64,000 nucleotides of DNA, taken from NCBI RefSeq assembly GCF_014647255.1, contig NZ_BMOV01000002.1:124001-188000 (forward strand), read 5' to 3'. Position numbers and translations under genes: made by a program. Every line of letters begins with the position of its first letter. The stretch's first letter is position 1. This DNA comes from Iodidimonas muriae. Lineage in GTDB: Bacteria > Pseudomonadota > Alphaproteobacteria > Sphingomonadales > Rhodothalassiaceae. This document shows positions 56,505 through 64,000 of the stretch, piece by piece. The notes beneath the pieces were generated by a model. The model saw only the letters and a program-made list of their open reading frames with translations, made no database searches and had not been told where the DNA came from.

Positions 56505-57416
56505 TTAGAGATTAAAAACCCGCAAGGATTTCAACACACCGTTCGTACAGTCAGCGATTGCCACAGGGCGCTCGCCGCACATAAGAACCTGTATGCCTTC
56601 CTTAGCGGAGGGATGCCGGAGACTTTGACCCTGTTTAATACGGTCGGCCTCCTGATCCGTGACGGCCAGCGCCGGGATGTCGTCCAGCGCGGTCGTTACG
56701 GGAAGCACATTCGCTTCGACGGGCGTACTCTGCCCGACTTTTGCGAGATTTTCCAGCGAAATTGCAGCCTCTTCATTGAATGGCCCCACCCGGGTCCGCC
56801 GCAAGGCCGTCACATGGCCTACTGTCCCCAAATTATGGGCCAAATCCCGCGCCAAAGAGCGTACATAGGTACCCTTGCCGCAGGTCATGACAAAGCGGCC
56901 TTTTTGGCCATCTTCTTCCGCCCCCAAATAGCGCAGGGCATGAATGGTCACCGATCGGGCCGCCAAAGTCACATCCGCACCGGATCGGGCCAGATCATAA
57001 GCCCGCTTCCCTGCAATCTTGATGGCGGAATAGGCGGGCGGCACCTGATCGATGCTGCCGATAAAAGCGGGAAGAGCGGCTTCAATGGCGTCCGCTGTGG
57101 GGATCACATCGCTGCGGGACACCACCTCTCCTTCACAATCATCGGTGCTGCGGGCCTCGCCCCAGCCGATGGTGAAGGCATAATCCTTTGTGGAATCGAC
57201 GATATAAGGCATGGCCTTGGTGGCCTCGCCCAATCCGATGGGTAAAATACCGCTGGCCAACGGGTCCAGCGTGCCCGCATGGCCCGCTTTTTTGGCATCC
57301 AGCAGCCAGCGTATTTTTCCCACCGCCTGTGACGAGGTCATTTGCAGAGGTTTATCGAGAATGATCCAGCCATGAATATCACGCCCCCGCCGTTTCCGGC
57401 CTGTTCGGGCGGTCAT
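56505..57416 (-). CDS. truB: tRNA pseudouridine-55 synthase
   Basis: A 303-residue pseudouridine synthase. The catalytic aspartate is in KAGHAGTLDPLASGILP and the N-terminal ILDKPLQMTSSQAV is typical. It modifies U55 in the T loop. Its ATG overlaps the rbfA stop by 4 bases. C-terminal PUA-like part (DIPALAVTDQEADRIKQGQ) is present. Confidence 0.97.
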   Translation of the reverse strand: MTARTGRKRRGRDIHGWIILDKPLQMTSSQAVGKIRWLLDAKKAGHAGTLDPLASGILPIGLGEATKAMPYIVDSTKDYAFTIGWGEARSTDDCEGEVVSRSDVIPTADAIEAALPAFIGSIDQVPPAYSAIKIAGKRAYDLARSGADVTLAARSVTIHALRYLGAEEDGQKGRFVMTCGKGTYVRSLARDLAHNLGTVGHVTALRRTRVGPFNEEAAISLENLAKVGQSTPVEANVLPVTTALDDIPALAVTDQEADRIKQGQSLRHPSAKEGIQVLMCGERPVAIADCTNGVLKSLRVFNL

Positions 57417-57838
57417 GCAGGTGCGTCCTCGTCATTCCCGTCCTCAAGGGTATCCGCCTGATCAATGTCCCGACGGACCTTATCGGAGCGCAGAATCGTT
57501 TCGATGCGGTCCCCTTCGCCAAAGCTTTCATCCAGTTTGAAATGAAGCTGTGGCAAATATTTCAGGGTCAGTTGTCGTGCCAAAAGCCCGCGAAAATGCG
57601 GAGCCGCACGGCTTAGGCCTTTCAGAACCGTTTCCGCATCGGCGCCCATCAACGGCACCACGAACACATCCGCATGACGCAGATCGGGGCTACATTCCAC
57701 CGCCGATACGGTGACCAAATGACCCGCCACATCGGGATCAGCAATATCACCCCGGATCAGGGTTGCCGAAAGCGCATGGCGGATGGTTTCCGCCACACGC
57801 AAGAGACGCACATTGCGCCCGCCTTCACGCGCACCCAT
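57413..57838 (-). CDS. rbfA: Ribosome-binding factor A
   Basis: A 141-residue factor for maturation of the 30S subunit. It shows RVAETIRHALSATLIRGDI, VSAVECSPDLRHADVFVVPL and LPQLHFKLDESFGEGDRI. The acidic C-terminus (DTLEDGNDEDAPA) is an extension seen in some alphaproteobacteria. Follows infB by 14 bases. Confidence 0.97.
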   Translation of the reverse strand: MGAREGGRNVRLLRVAETIRHALSATLIRGDIADPDVAGHLVTVSAVECSPDLRHADVFVVPLMGADAETVLKGLSRAAPHFRGLLARQLTLKYLPQLHFKLDESFGEGDRIETILRSDKVRRDIDQADTLEDGNDEDAPA

Positions 57839-57852
57839 GCTTGCTCTCCTGG

Positions 57853-60537
57853 TCAGAGCTTGCGCTCAACTTCACGGGTTTCAAAGGCTTCGACCTGATC
57901 GCCGGGCCGCATGTCTTGATAATTCTCGAACGCCATACCGCATTCCACGCCGGACTGCACCTCGTCCACATCGTCTTTGAAACGACGCAGAGAAGACAAG
58001 CGCCCGGTGTAAATCACCACATTGTCCCGCAGCAAACGCGCCTTGGCATTGCGGCGGATCACCCCTTCGGTGACCAAGCAACCTGCAGCCTTGCCAGACT
58101 TGCCGGCAGAGAACACATCGCGCACTTCCGCCATACCCAAGGCCGTTTCTTCGATCGCGGGACCAAGCTGACCGGCCATGGCCGCTTTCACTTCATCCAC
58201 CAGATCATAGATCACGGAATAATATTTGATCGGCACGCCATCGCGTTCGGCAGCCTCGCGAGCCTGCTTGTTGGCCCGCACATTAAAGCCGATGATCAAG
58301 GCATTGGACGCATTGGCCAAAGTGACATCGGTTTCGGTGATGCCACCGGCCGCTGCATGCAAAATCCGCGCTTTGATATCGTCGCCGCCGATTTTCGCCA
58401 AAGACTGCACAATCGCTTCCACCGTGCCTTGCACATCGCCGCGAATCACCACCGGAAATTCTTCGGCCTTTTTCTCTTTCAACTGGGAGAACATGCCTTC
58501 GATGCTGGTGGGAGTCGTGAACTGACGCCGTTTGCGCTGCTGTTGCTGGCGATATTGCGACACATCCCGAGCCCGGCCTTCGCTATCCACCACCGAGAAA
58601 TCATCACCGGCAGAGGGCGCCCCGTTCAGACCAAGGATTTCCACAGGGCGAGCCGGCGCGGCTTCGTCCAACTGGCGGCCACGTTCGTCCACCATGGCCC
58701 GCACTTTCCCCCATTCGGCCCCGGCAACCACAATGTCGCCAACCCGCAGGGTTCCGCGCGCCACAAGAAGGGTCGCCACCGGACCACGGCCTTTTTCCAG
58801 CTTGGCTTCCACCACCACACCTTCTGCGGCGCGGTTGGGATTGGCCTTCAGCTCCAGCACTTCCGATTGCAACAGGATGGCTTCTTCCAGCTTGTCGAGA
58901 TTCTGCCGCTTCAGCGCCGAAACCTCCACATCCAGAACGTCGCCGCCCATGGCTTCGACCTGCACATCATGCTGCAACAATTCCTGACGCACACGATCGG
59001 CACTGGCCCCCGGCGCATCCATTTTGTTGATGGCAATGATCATCGGCACATTGGCCGCCTTGGCATGATTGATGGCCTCGATGGTCTGCGGCATGATGCC
59101 GTCATCCGCCGCCACCACGATCACCACCAGATCCGTTACACGCGCCCCACGGGCCCGCATTTGGGTAAAGGCTTCATGGCCCGGCGTATCAAGGAAGGTG
59201 ATTCGCGCCCCCGAAGACAGGGTCACCTGATAAGCGCCGATATGCTGGGTAATACCCCCGGCTTCGCCCGACGCCACATCGGTTTCGCGCAAGGCATCCA
59301 GCAAGGATGTTTTCCCATGGTCCACATGGCCCATGATCGTCACAACCGGCGGACGAACCTGCATATCTTCCAAATTATCTTCCTCGCCTACAAGGCCGAT
59401 TTCCACATCCGCTTCCGACACACGCTTCGGCAGATGGCCCAATTCTCTCACCACCAGTTCGGCGGTATCCTGATCGAGATTTTCATTGATGGTGACCATC
59501 ATTCCCATTTTCATCAGCACACGAATGGCATCGGTGGCTTTTTCGGCCATACGATTTGCCAATTCCTGAACTGTGATAACCTCCGGGATCACCACTTCAC
59601 GGACCTTCTTATCCTGATCCTTGATGGATTGACCACCGCGGCGCTTGGCCTGTGCCCGACGGAAAGCCGCCATCGACCGGCGGCGCTCTTGCTCGCCATC
59701 GCTATCAAAGGCGCGATTGACGGTCAGCTTGCCAGAACGGCGACTGTCGCCACCGCCACGGGTGCGCCGACCCCGGCTGCGCTTGCTGTCTTCCTCTTCC
59801 GGCTTGGTTTCGCGGCGCTTGCTGGCAGGCTTTTTCGCATCTGCCTTCTTGGTGGATTCCTCGCGGGCCTGTGCTTCTTCTTCCGCTTTTTTGCGGGCTT
59901 CCGCTTCGGCTTTTTTACGAATTTTGTCTTCAGCGGCGCGTTTGGCGGCCTGTTCAGCCAACCGTTTGGCTTGTTCTTCCGCCTTGGTCAGCTCGCCCGC
60001 AGGAGCAGCAGCCGCACTATCGGCAGCGGCAACACCGGCTTTTTCGGCTTCGGCGCGGCGAGCAGCTTCAGCCGCTTCGCGCAAGGCTTCTTCTTCCGCT
60101 TTACGGCGCCGTTCTTCTTCCGCGCGCTTCTTTGCTTCTTCTTCCACCCGCAGCCGTTCAGCTTCGGCGCGTTTGCGCTCTTCATCAAGGCTGGCCAGCG
60201 CGCGCTTGCGTACTTCCAATTCCTGATTGGTCAAAGCCCCGGAATCCTGCCCGGAAGACCGTTTGGGCTTGGATGCCGTGGAGCGCGTTTGACGTTGTTG
60301 CTGCTTTTGCGGCGGCGACGCCGGTTTTTGAGCGGGCTTTTCCGTCGTAGGCTGCGCCGTCGTCGATGCGGCTTCGGTACCGCCCGCTTTCTTCAGCACA
60401 CGCTTGCGGCGCCGCTCTACGACAACGGGCTTGGAACGGCCATGGGAAAAGTTTTGCCGCACTTGACCTGAATCAGGTCCCTTGCCGACACCGAGCGTGC
60501 CACGTCCAGAAAGGCTCAATTTGTTGTCGTCGCTCAT
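57853..60537 (-). CDS. infB: Translation initiation factor IF-2
   Basis: An 894-residue GTPase that places initiator tRNA on the 30S subunit. G-motifs are GHVDHGKTS near residue 400, DTPGHEAF and NKMDAPGA. The first 300 residues are a very long Ala/Glu/Lys/Arg-rich region ([19 protein letters not shown]), then the IF2 N-terminal domain. ATG 60537 follows AGAGAG; the frame itself opens at 60645. Between the YlxR gene and rbfA. Confidence 0.98.
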   Translation of the reverse strand: MSDDNKLSLSGRGTLGVGKGPDSGQVRQNFSHGRSKPVVVERRRKRVLKKAGGTEAASTTAQPTTEKPAQKPASPPQKQQQRQTRSTASKPKRSSGQDSGALTNQELEVRKRALASLDEERKRAEAERLRVEEEAKKRAEEERRRKAEEEALREAAEAARRAEAEKAGVAAADSAAAAPAGELTKAEEQAKRLAEQAAKRAAEDKIRKKAEAEARKKAEEEAQAREESTKKADAKKPASKRRETKPEEEDSKRSRGRRTRGGGDSRRSGKLTVNRAFDSDGEQERRRSMAAFRRAQAKRRGGQSIKDQDKKVREVVIPEVITVQELANRMAEKATDAIRVLMKMGMMVTINENLDQDTAELVVRELGHLPKRVSEADVEIGLVGEEDNLEDMQVRPPVVTIMGHVDHGKTSLLDALRETDVASGEAGGITQHIGAYQVTLSSGARITFLDTPGHEAFTQMRARGARVTDLVVIVVAADDGIMPQTIEAINHAKAANVPMIIAINKMDAPGASADRVRQELLQHDVQVEAMGGDVLDVEVSALKRQNLDKLEEAILLQSEVLELKANPNRAAEGVVVEAKLEKGRGPVATLLVARGTLRVGDIVVAGAEWGKVRAMVDERGRQLDEAAPARPVEILGLNGAPSAGDDFSVVDSEGRARDVSQYRQQQQRKRRQFTTPTSIEGMFSQLKEKKAEEFPVVIRGDVQGTVEAIVQSLAKIGGDDIKARILHAAAGGITETDVTLANASNALIIGFNVRANKQAREAAERDGVPIKYYSVIYDLVDEVKAAMAGQLGPAIEETALGMAEVRDVFSAGKSGKAAGCLVTEGVIRRNAKARLLRDNVVIYTGRLSSLRRFKDDVDEVQSGVECGMAFENYQDMRPGDQVEAFETREVERKL

Positions 60538-60580
60538 ATTCTCTCTTCGATCTATACACGAGGACTGCCCCCGTGATCCG

Positions 60581-61261
60581 TCATTCCGGCGCTCGAACAC
60601 CCTCGGCCCGCATATCGGGCAAGGCTCCGAACAATGACTGACCACGCCACAAAGCCAGTCTGTTCATCTCACACAAGAGGCGATCCGCCCCTCCGCCAGC
60701 CATAATGGCAGCGTGTACCACATTCTCGCCCCCTAGCGCCAAACCCAATTGGTCCCGGCTTAAAAGAGCAACAATCGCAATAGCTTCACCGGCTGCTGCA
60801 CGCAATTTGCGTCGACCATCCGGCGCTCCGTCAGTCGCCTCGATCAAAATGCGCGCCCGACCCGATGTCACTTTGGCACGCACCTTTTCAAAGCCCGTCA
60901 CCAACCGTCCGGCACGTTTTTCAAGGCCAAGCCGACCCGTAACACGATTCACCAGCAAGCGATCGATCCGGTCCGGCAGATCGGCATCCACCATATCCGG
61001 CGTTACCGATTGCTTCAAAGACCGCGCCACTCCGCCGATAAACCGCCGCTTCAAAAGCCCTTCTTCAAAAGCGGCACGATCAGCTTTGATCCAGACCCCA
61101 CGACCGGGCAGCGACTCCGCCAGATCCGGAACCAAATGACCATCGGGGGCCATAACAAAACGGATCATTGTTTCTTTGGACCCGGTGTCACCGCTTAAAA
61201 CACAGCGACGCTCCGGCTCCGATCGCCGTTTGCCCGACCTCTCCGACTTGTCCAAAGTCAC
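60581..61261 (-). CDS. ylxR: YlxR-family RNA-binding protein (DUF448)
   Basis: A 226-residue protein. The N-terminal DUF448/YlxR part shows [38 protein letters not shown] and LLKRRF. The C-terminal half ([19 protein letters not shown], then [12 protein letters not shown]) looks like an L7Ae-type RNA-binding domain, a fusion common in alphaproteobacteria. It is between nusA and infB, as in B. subtilis. The GTG start overlaps the nusA stop by 4 bases. Confidence 0.9.
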   Translation of the reverse strand: MTLDKSERSGKRRSEPERRCVLSGDTGSKETMIRFVMAPDGHLVPDLAESLPGRGVWIKADRAAFEEGLLKRRFIGGVARSLKQSVTPDMVDADLPDRIDRLLVNRVTGRLGLEKRAGRLVTGFEKVRAKVTSGRARILIEATDGAPDGRRKLRAAAGEAIAIVALLSRDQLGLALGGENVVHAAIMAGGGADRLLCEMNRLALWRGQSLFGALPDMRAEGVRAPE

Positions 61262-62856
61262 GCCTGTTCCGCGCTCCCTTCAGCCTCGCCACTCGCTTCA
61301 CCGTCTGCTTCAATCTCGGCGTCCGTTTCCGGCTCATCCTCGATCCAGCCCGCAAGACGGCGTGCGCGCATGATCAAGCCTTGGGCCTCTAACGGGTCCA
61401 GACCAGATGTTTTCAAAGGCGCATCCCGATCCGAAACCAGCTCTTCCGGAGTGAAACCTGCAAAATCCTCAAGGGATTTCACATCCGCCTCACCCAAGGC
61501 AACCAGCATCAAGGATGTCAGACCATCAAGGGCCGCCAGCTCATCCGACACACCCAGAGCTTTGCGCTTTTCATCGGCTTCCGCCAATTTTGCATCCAAA
61601 GCATCTTGTGCGCGTTTTTGCAGCTCGCCCACCAAATCTTCATCGAACCCTTCAATGGCCGCCAATTCATCCGGCTCCACATAGGCCACTTCGTCAAGAT
61701 CGCTAAACCCTTCCGCCACCAACAATTGGGCAAGGGTTTCATCAACATCAAGGGCTTCAACAAAAAAGCGGGTCTGTTGCGCAAACTCTTCCTGGCGCCG
61801 CTCGCTTTCTTCCTGCTCGGTCATGATATCGATGGTCCAGCCGGTCAATTGTGACGCCAGACGCACATTCTGGCCACGGCGACCAATGGCAAGGCTCAGT
61901 TGATCGTCCGGAACCACCACTTCGATGCGGCGGCTATCTTCATCCATCACCACCTTCGCCACTTCAGCAGGGGCCAAGGCATTGACGATAAAGCTGGCCT
62001 GATCATCCTGCCACGGAATGATATCGATCTTTTCGCCTTGCAGTTCATTCACTACCGCCTGAACGCGGCTGCCGCGCATCCCCACACAGGCGCCCACCGG
62101 ATCGATGGAATTGTCGTTCGACAAAACAGCGATTTTCGCACGACTTCCCGGATCGCGGGCAACCGCTTTGATCTCGATGATATTGTCGTAGATTTCCGGC
62201 ACTTCCTGCGCAAACAGCGATGCCATGAATTCCGGCTTGGTGCGCGACATGAAAATTTGCGGCCCGCGGGTTTCCCGGCGCACATCATAGATAATGCCGC
62301 GAATACGCTCGTTTTGCCGCAAATGTTCGCGGGGGATCACCTGATCGCGGCGCATTATGGCTTCCGCACGACCCAGATCCACAATGGCATTGCCATATTC
62401 GACGCGCTTGATCACACCGGTCACAACCTCACCAATGCGATCCTTATATTCTTCATATTGGCGATCACGTTCGGCATCGCGCACTTTTTGCACGATCACC
62501 TGTTTGGCGGTTTGCGCCCCGATGCGGCTATAATCGATGGGCGGCAAGCTATCGGCCAGAAAGTCGCCAATGGCGGCGTCTTCCTTATCATGCCGGGCAT
62601 CCACGAGAGAAACCTGGGTGGCCGGGTTTTCCACCTCTTCCACCACCTCCATCACGCGAAAGAGCCGGATCTCGCCGCTTTTGCGGTCAATCTGGGCTCT
62701 GATCTCGTTTTCCGCGCCATAGCGCGAGCGGGCGGCTTTCTGGATCGCCTCTTCCATCGCCTCAAGGACGATTTCCCGATCGATCATTTTTTCCCGTGCA
62801 GCCGCATCCGCGATCTGCAACAGTTCAAGCCGATTGGCACTGACGGCCGCTGCCAT
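61258..62856 (-). CDS. nusA: Transcription elongation factor NusA
   Basis: A 532-residue NusA that acts in pausing, termination and antitermination. N-terminal RNA polymerase-binding domain (residues 1-125), S1 (RIGEVVTGVIKRVEYGNAIVD), KH1 and KH2 (GACVGMRGSRVQAVVNELQG, AIGRRGQNVRLAS), then two C-terminal acidic helical repeats. ATG 62856 chosen; a GTG at 62874 would add six residues. Lies 42 bases past rimP. Confidence 0.98.
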   Translation of the reverse strand: MAAAVSANRLELLQIADAAAREKMIDREIVLEAMEEAIQKAARSRYGAENEIRAQIDRKSGEIRLFRVMEVVEEVENPATQVSLVDARHDKEDAAIGDFLADSLPPIDYSRIGAQTAKQVIVQKVRDAERDRQYEEYKDRIGEVVTGVIKRVEYGNAIVDLGRAEAIMRRDQVIPREHLRQNERIRGIIYDVRRETRGPQIFMSRTKPEFMASLFAQEVPEIYDNIIEIKAVARDPGSRAKIAVLSNDNSIDPVGACVGMRGSRVQAVVNELQGEKIDIIPWQDDQASFIVNALAPAEVAKVVMDEDSRRIEVVVPDDQLSLAIGRRGQNVRLASQLTGWTIDIMTEQEESERRQEEFAQQTRFFVEALDVDETLAQLLVAEGFSDLDEVAYVEPDELAAIEGFDEDLVGELQKRAQDALDAKLAEADEKRKALGVSDELAALDGLTSLMLVALGEADVKSLEDFAGFTPEELVSDRDAPLKTSGLDPLEAQGLIMRARRLAGWIEDEPETDAEIEADGEASGEAEGSAEQA

Positions 62857-62898
62857 GCTCTTCTCGCTCCTCACAAAGGGCCGCTAAGCCCACTTTCC

Positions 62899-63393
62899 TC
62901 AGTCGAACGACGCTTGCTGGCGCGCCGCCTCCAATAAATCGTCCGTCAAGACGAGTTTCGCCTTTTGGACCTGATCCACCGGCAAGAGACAATCTTTGCC
63001 ATCGACCCGGACCTTAATCTTATCCGCTTCAAGCCCCAATAGCCGCCCGCGAAAACGGCGCTGACCATCAACGGCTTCTCCCAGTTCGATCTTTGCCTCG
63101 AATCCAGCCCACCGTTCAAAATCCTTACGGCGGGTCAGGGGCCGATCGACACCTGGCGAGCTCACCTCAAGCACATATTCACCGGAAATCGGATCTTCAA
63201 CATCAAGAAGCGCAGAAATCTCATGGCTAAGATCCGCACAATCATCAACCGACATGGTGCCATCAGGCCGTTCTGCCATCACCTGCAATTTCGGTCGTTG
63301 ATCGCCGCCAAAGCTGACGCGCACCAATTCGAAGCCCATTGCTTCGGCGGTGGGCTCAATGATTGCCCTGACTTTCTCTGCCGCATCCATCAT
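62899..63393 (-). CDS. rimP: Ribosome maturation factor RimP
   Basis: A 164-residue 30S assembly factor. Shows EPTAEAMGFELVRVSF, CADLSHEISALLDVEDPI and YVLEVSSPGVDRPLTRRKDF, all diagnostic. It begins the rimP-nusA-ylxR-infB-rbfA-truB-rpsO-pnp run. A terminator-like hairpin and a promoter candidate lie upstream. Confidence 0.97.
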   Translation of the reverse strand: MMDAAEKVRAIIEPTAEAMGFELVRVSFGGDQRPKLQVMAERPDGTMSVDDCADLSHEISALLDVEDPISGEYVLEVSSPGVDRPLTRRKDFERWAGFEAKIELGEAVDGQRRFRGRLLGLEADKIKVRVDGKDCLLPVDQVQKAKLVLTDDLLEAARQQASFD

Positions 63394-63432
63394 CCGGCTC
63401 GCTGTCTTTCTGGTGAAAACCCGTTACATAAA

Positions 63433-63457
63433 CAAAAAAAGTGGGCCGCGGCCCACT
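63433..63457 (-). terminator. Hairpin with U-run upstream of rimP
   Basis: The near-perfect palindrome AGTGGGCCGCGGCCCACT (63440-63457) is followed on the minus strand by eight T (63433-63440, plus GT). It is either the terminator of trmB or an attenuator in the rimP leader. Confidence 0.85.
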
Positions 63458-63496
63458 CCTCAACATCGATCCCGTATGTCTGGGAGAGCAGGACTA

Positions 63497-63524
63497 TATA
63501 TACACAGTGCATAGCAACACACAA
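63497..63524 (-). promoter_or_regulatory. Promoter candidate for rimP operon
   Basis: On the minus strand TTGTGT (63519-63524), a 16-base spacer and TATATA (63497-63502). It lies between trmB and the hairpin at 63433-63457. Transcription from it would pass through that hairpin before rimP. Confidence 0.45.
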
Positions 63525-63577
63525 GCCCGGAAGCTATGTCTATCGCCGCCCCCCTTTTACCACAAATCACGCCCGAT

Positions 63578-64000
63578 TCAGAGCCTGCGATAACGAAAAT
63601 AACAATCCCAGCGGCCTTCGCGGTCCGCCTTCAAGGCATAGCGGGTAAAAAGCCAATCACCCGGTGCCGTTCGCCAATCCTTCGGGCTTTCGGCCAGCCA
63701 GTCGAAATCGGACCGCTGGCTCATGCGCATGGCCGTCCATTGGCGATATACCGGATCATCGGTAACTATGCGCAATTCTCCGCCTTGCCGAAGAATACGG
63801 GCCAAAGCATCCAGATTGTGGGGATTGACGAATCGGCGCTTTGCATGACGGCGCTTATGCCAAGGATCGGGATGTAACAAATACACCATGTCCAAAGATC
63901 CATCGGGCAAGGCGTCGATCAAATCGCGGGCATCATCATCATAGACCCGCACATTGCTCAAATCTTCCCGCACCACCGTATCAAGAAAGCCCACCAGCCC
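63578..64000 (-). CDS. trmB: tRNA (guanine-N7)-methyltransferase, 5' end outside window
   Basis: The C-terminal 140 residues or so of TrmB, which makes m7G46 in tRNA. It shows VYLLHPDPWHKRRHAKRRF, the conserved catalytic stretch, and IVTDDPVYRQWTAM. The reading frame continues beyond the right edge, so the SAM-binding motif I is not seen. TrmB beside rimP is a known alphaproteobacterial arrangement as I recall. Confidence 0.93.
   Translation of the reverse strand, partial: GLVGFLDTVVREDLSNVRVYDDDARDLIDALPDGSLDMVYLLHPDPWHKRRHAKRRFVNPHNLDALARILRQGGELRIVTDDPVYRQWTAMRMSQRSDFDWLAESPKDWRTAPGDWLFTRYALKADREGRWDCYFRYRRL

Noticed and set aside
57763-60471. Plus-strand open frame of about 900 codons opposite infB
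   Set aside because: It is the reverse of infB. The Ala/Glu/Lys/Arg-rich infB sequence uses few TTA, CTA or TCA codons, so the antisense frame lacks stops. Its product is low complexity with no domain.

Overview
The window is a stretch of chromosome from an alphaproteobacterium. The evidence is a GcrA cell-cycle regulator, an Irr-type Fur-family regulator with a histidine run but no CxxC, an Rrf2-regulated suf operon, an argD-argF-hslO operon next to gcrA, a rimP-nusA-ylxR-infB-rbfA-truB-rpsO-pnp operon, and an NDUFA9-like protein beside uppP. The DNA is moderately GC-rich by eye, GTG starts are frequent, and both tRNA genes encode their CCA end. I cannot name the order or genus from sequence alone. 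No phage, insertion sequence, CRISPR array, rRNA or defence island was seen.

Layout. 1-2.7 kb: a peroxidase-related AhpD-fold gene cut by the window edge, a small six-cysteine exported protein with a His-rich tail, a thiolase and a UspA protein. 2.8-7.0 kb: a probable metal-uptake cassette on the minus strand, read DUF2946 protein, TonB-dependent receptor, PepSY membrane protein. 7.2-10.1 kb: a hybrid histidine kinase with a TPR sensor, and tRNA-Gly(CCC). 10.3-14.7 kb: arginine biosynthesis, with argE facing an argD-argF-hslO operon. 14.8-17.4 kb: an exported protein with an internal duplication, an ABC-2 permease without its ATPase, and gcrA. 17.6-24.7 kb: sufR-sufB-sufC-sufD-sufS-sufT-sufA followed 2 bases later by an HMG-CoA lyase gene. 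24.7-33.1 kb: a TraB/GumN protein, rpmI-rplT, pheS-pheT, a methyltransferase and lepA. 33.2-38.2 kb: a chemoreceptor, tRNA-Leu(CAG), an NDUFA9-like protein and uppP. 38.2-45.5 kb: a non-coding stretch with a decayed DNA-binding fragment, then gltD, a DUF2059 protein and gltB. 45.5-53.8 kb: an ABC exporter pair, GST-queG, a D-2-hydroxyacid dehydrogenase, an SH3-domain protein, irr and an NMO-like flavoprotein. 53.8-64 kb: pnp back through rimP on the minus strand, then trmB cut by the right edge.

Most genes are housekeeping: translation and RNA decay, Fe-S cluster assembly, and glutamate and arginine synthesis. Iron and metals recur as a theme: the TonB/PepSY cassette, irr, suf, and Fe-S enzymes such as QueG, GltB and GltD. 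I found no clearly new multi-gene system. The observations best worth a second look are an intrinsic-terminator hairpin between a probable promoter and rimP; a four-cysteine cluster motif in an NMO-fold flavoprotein; the DUF2946-receptor-PepSY cassette, whose PepSY protein is an internal duplication; a decayed helix-turn-helix fragment of foreign composition before gltD; and a DUF2059 gene lying between gltD and gltB.
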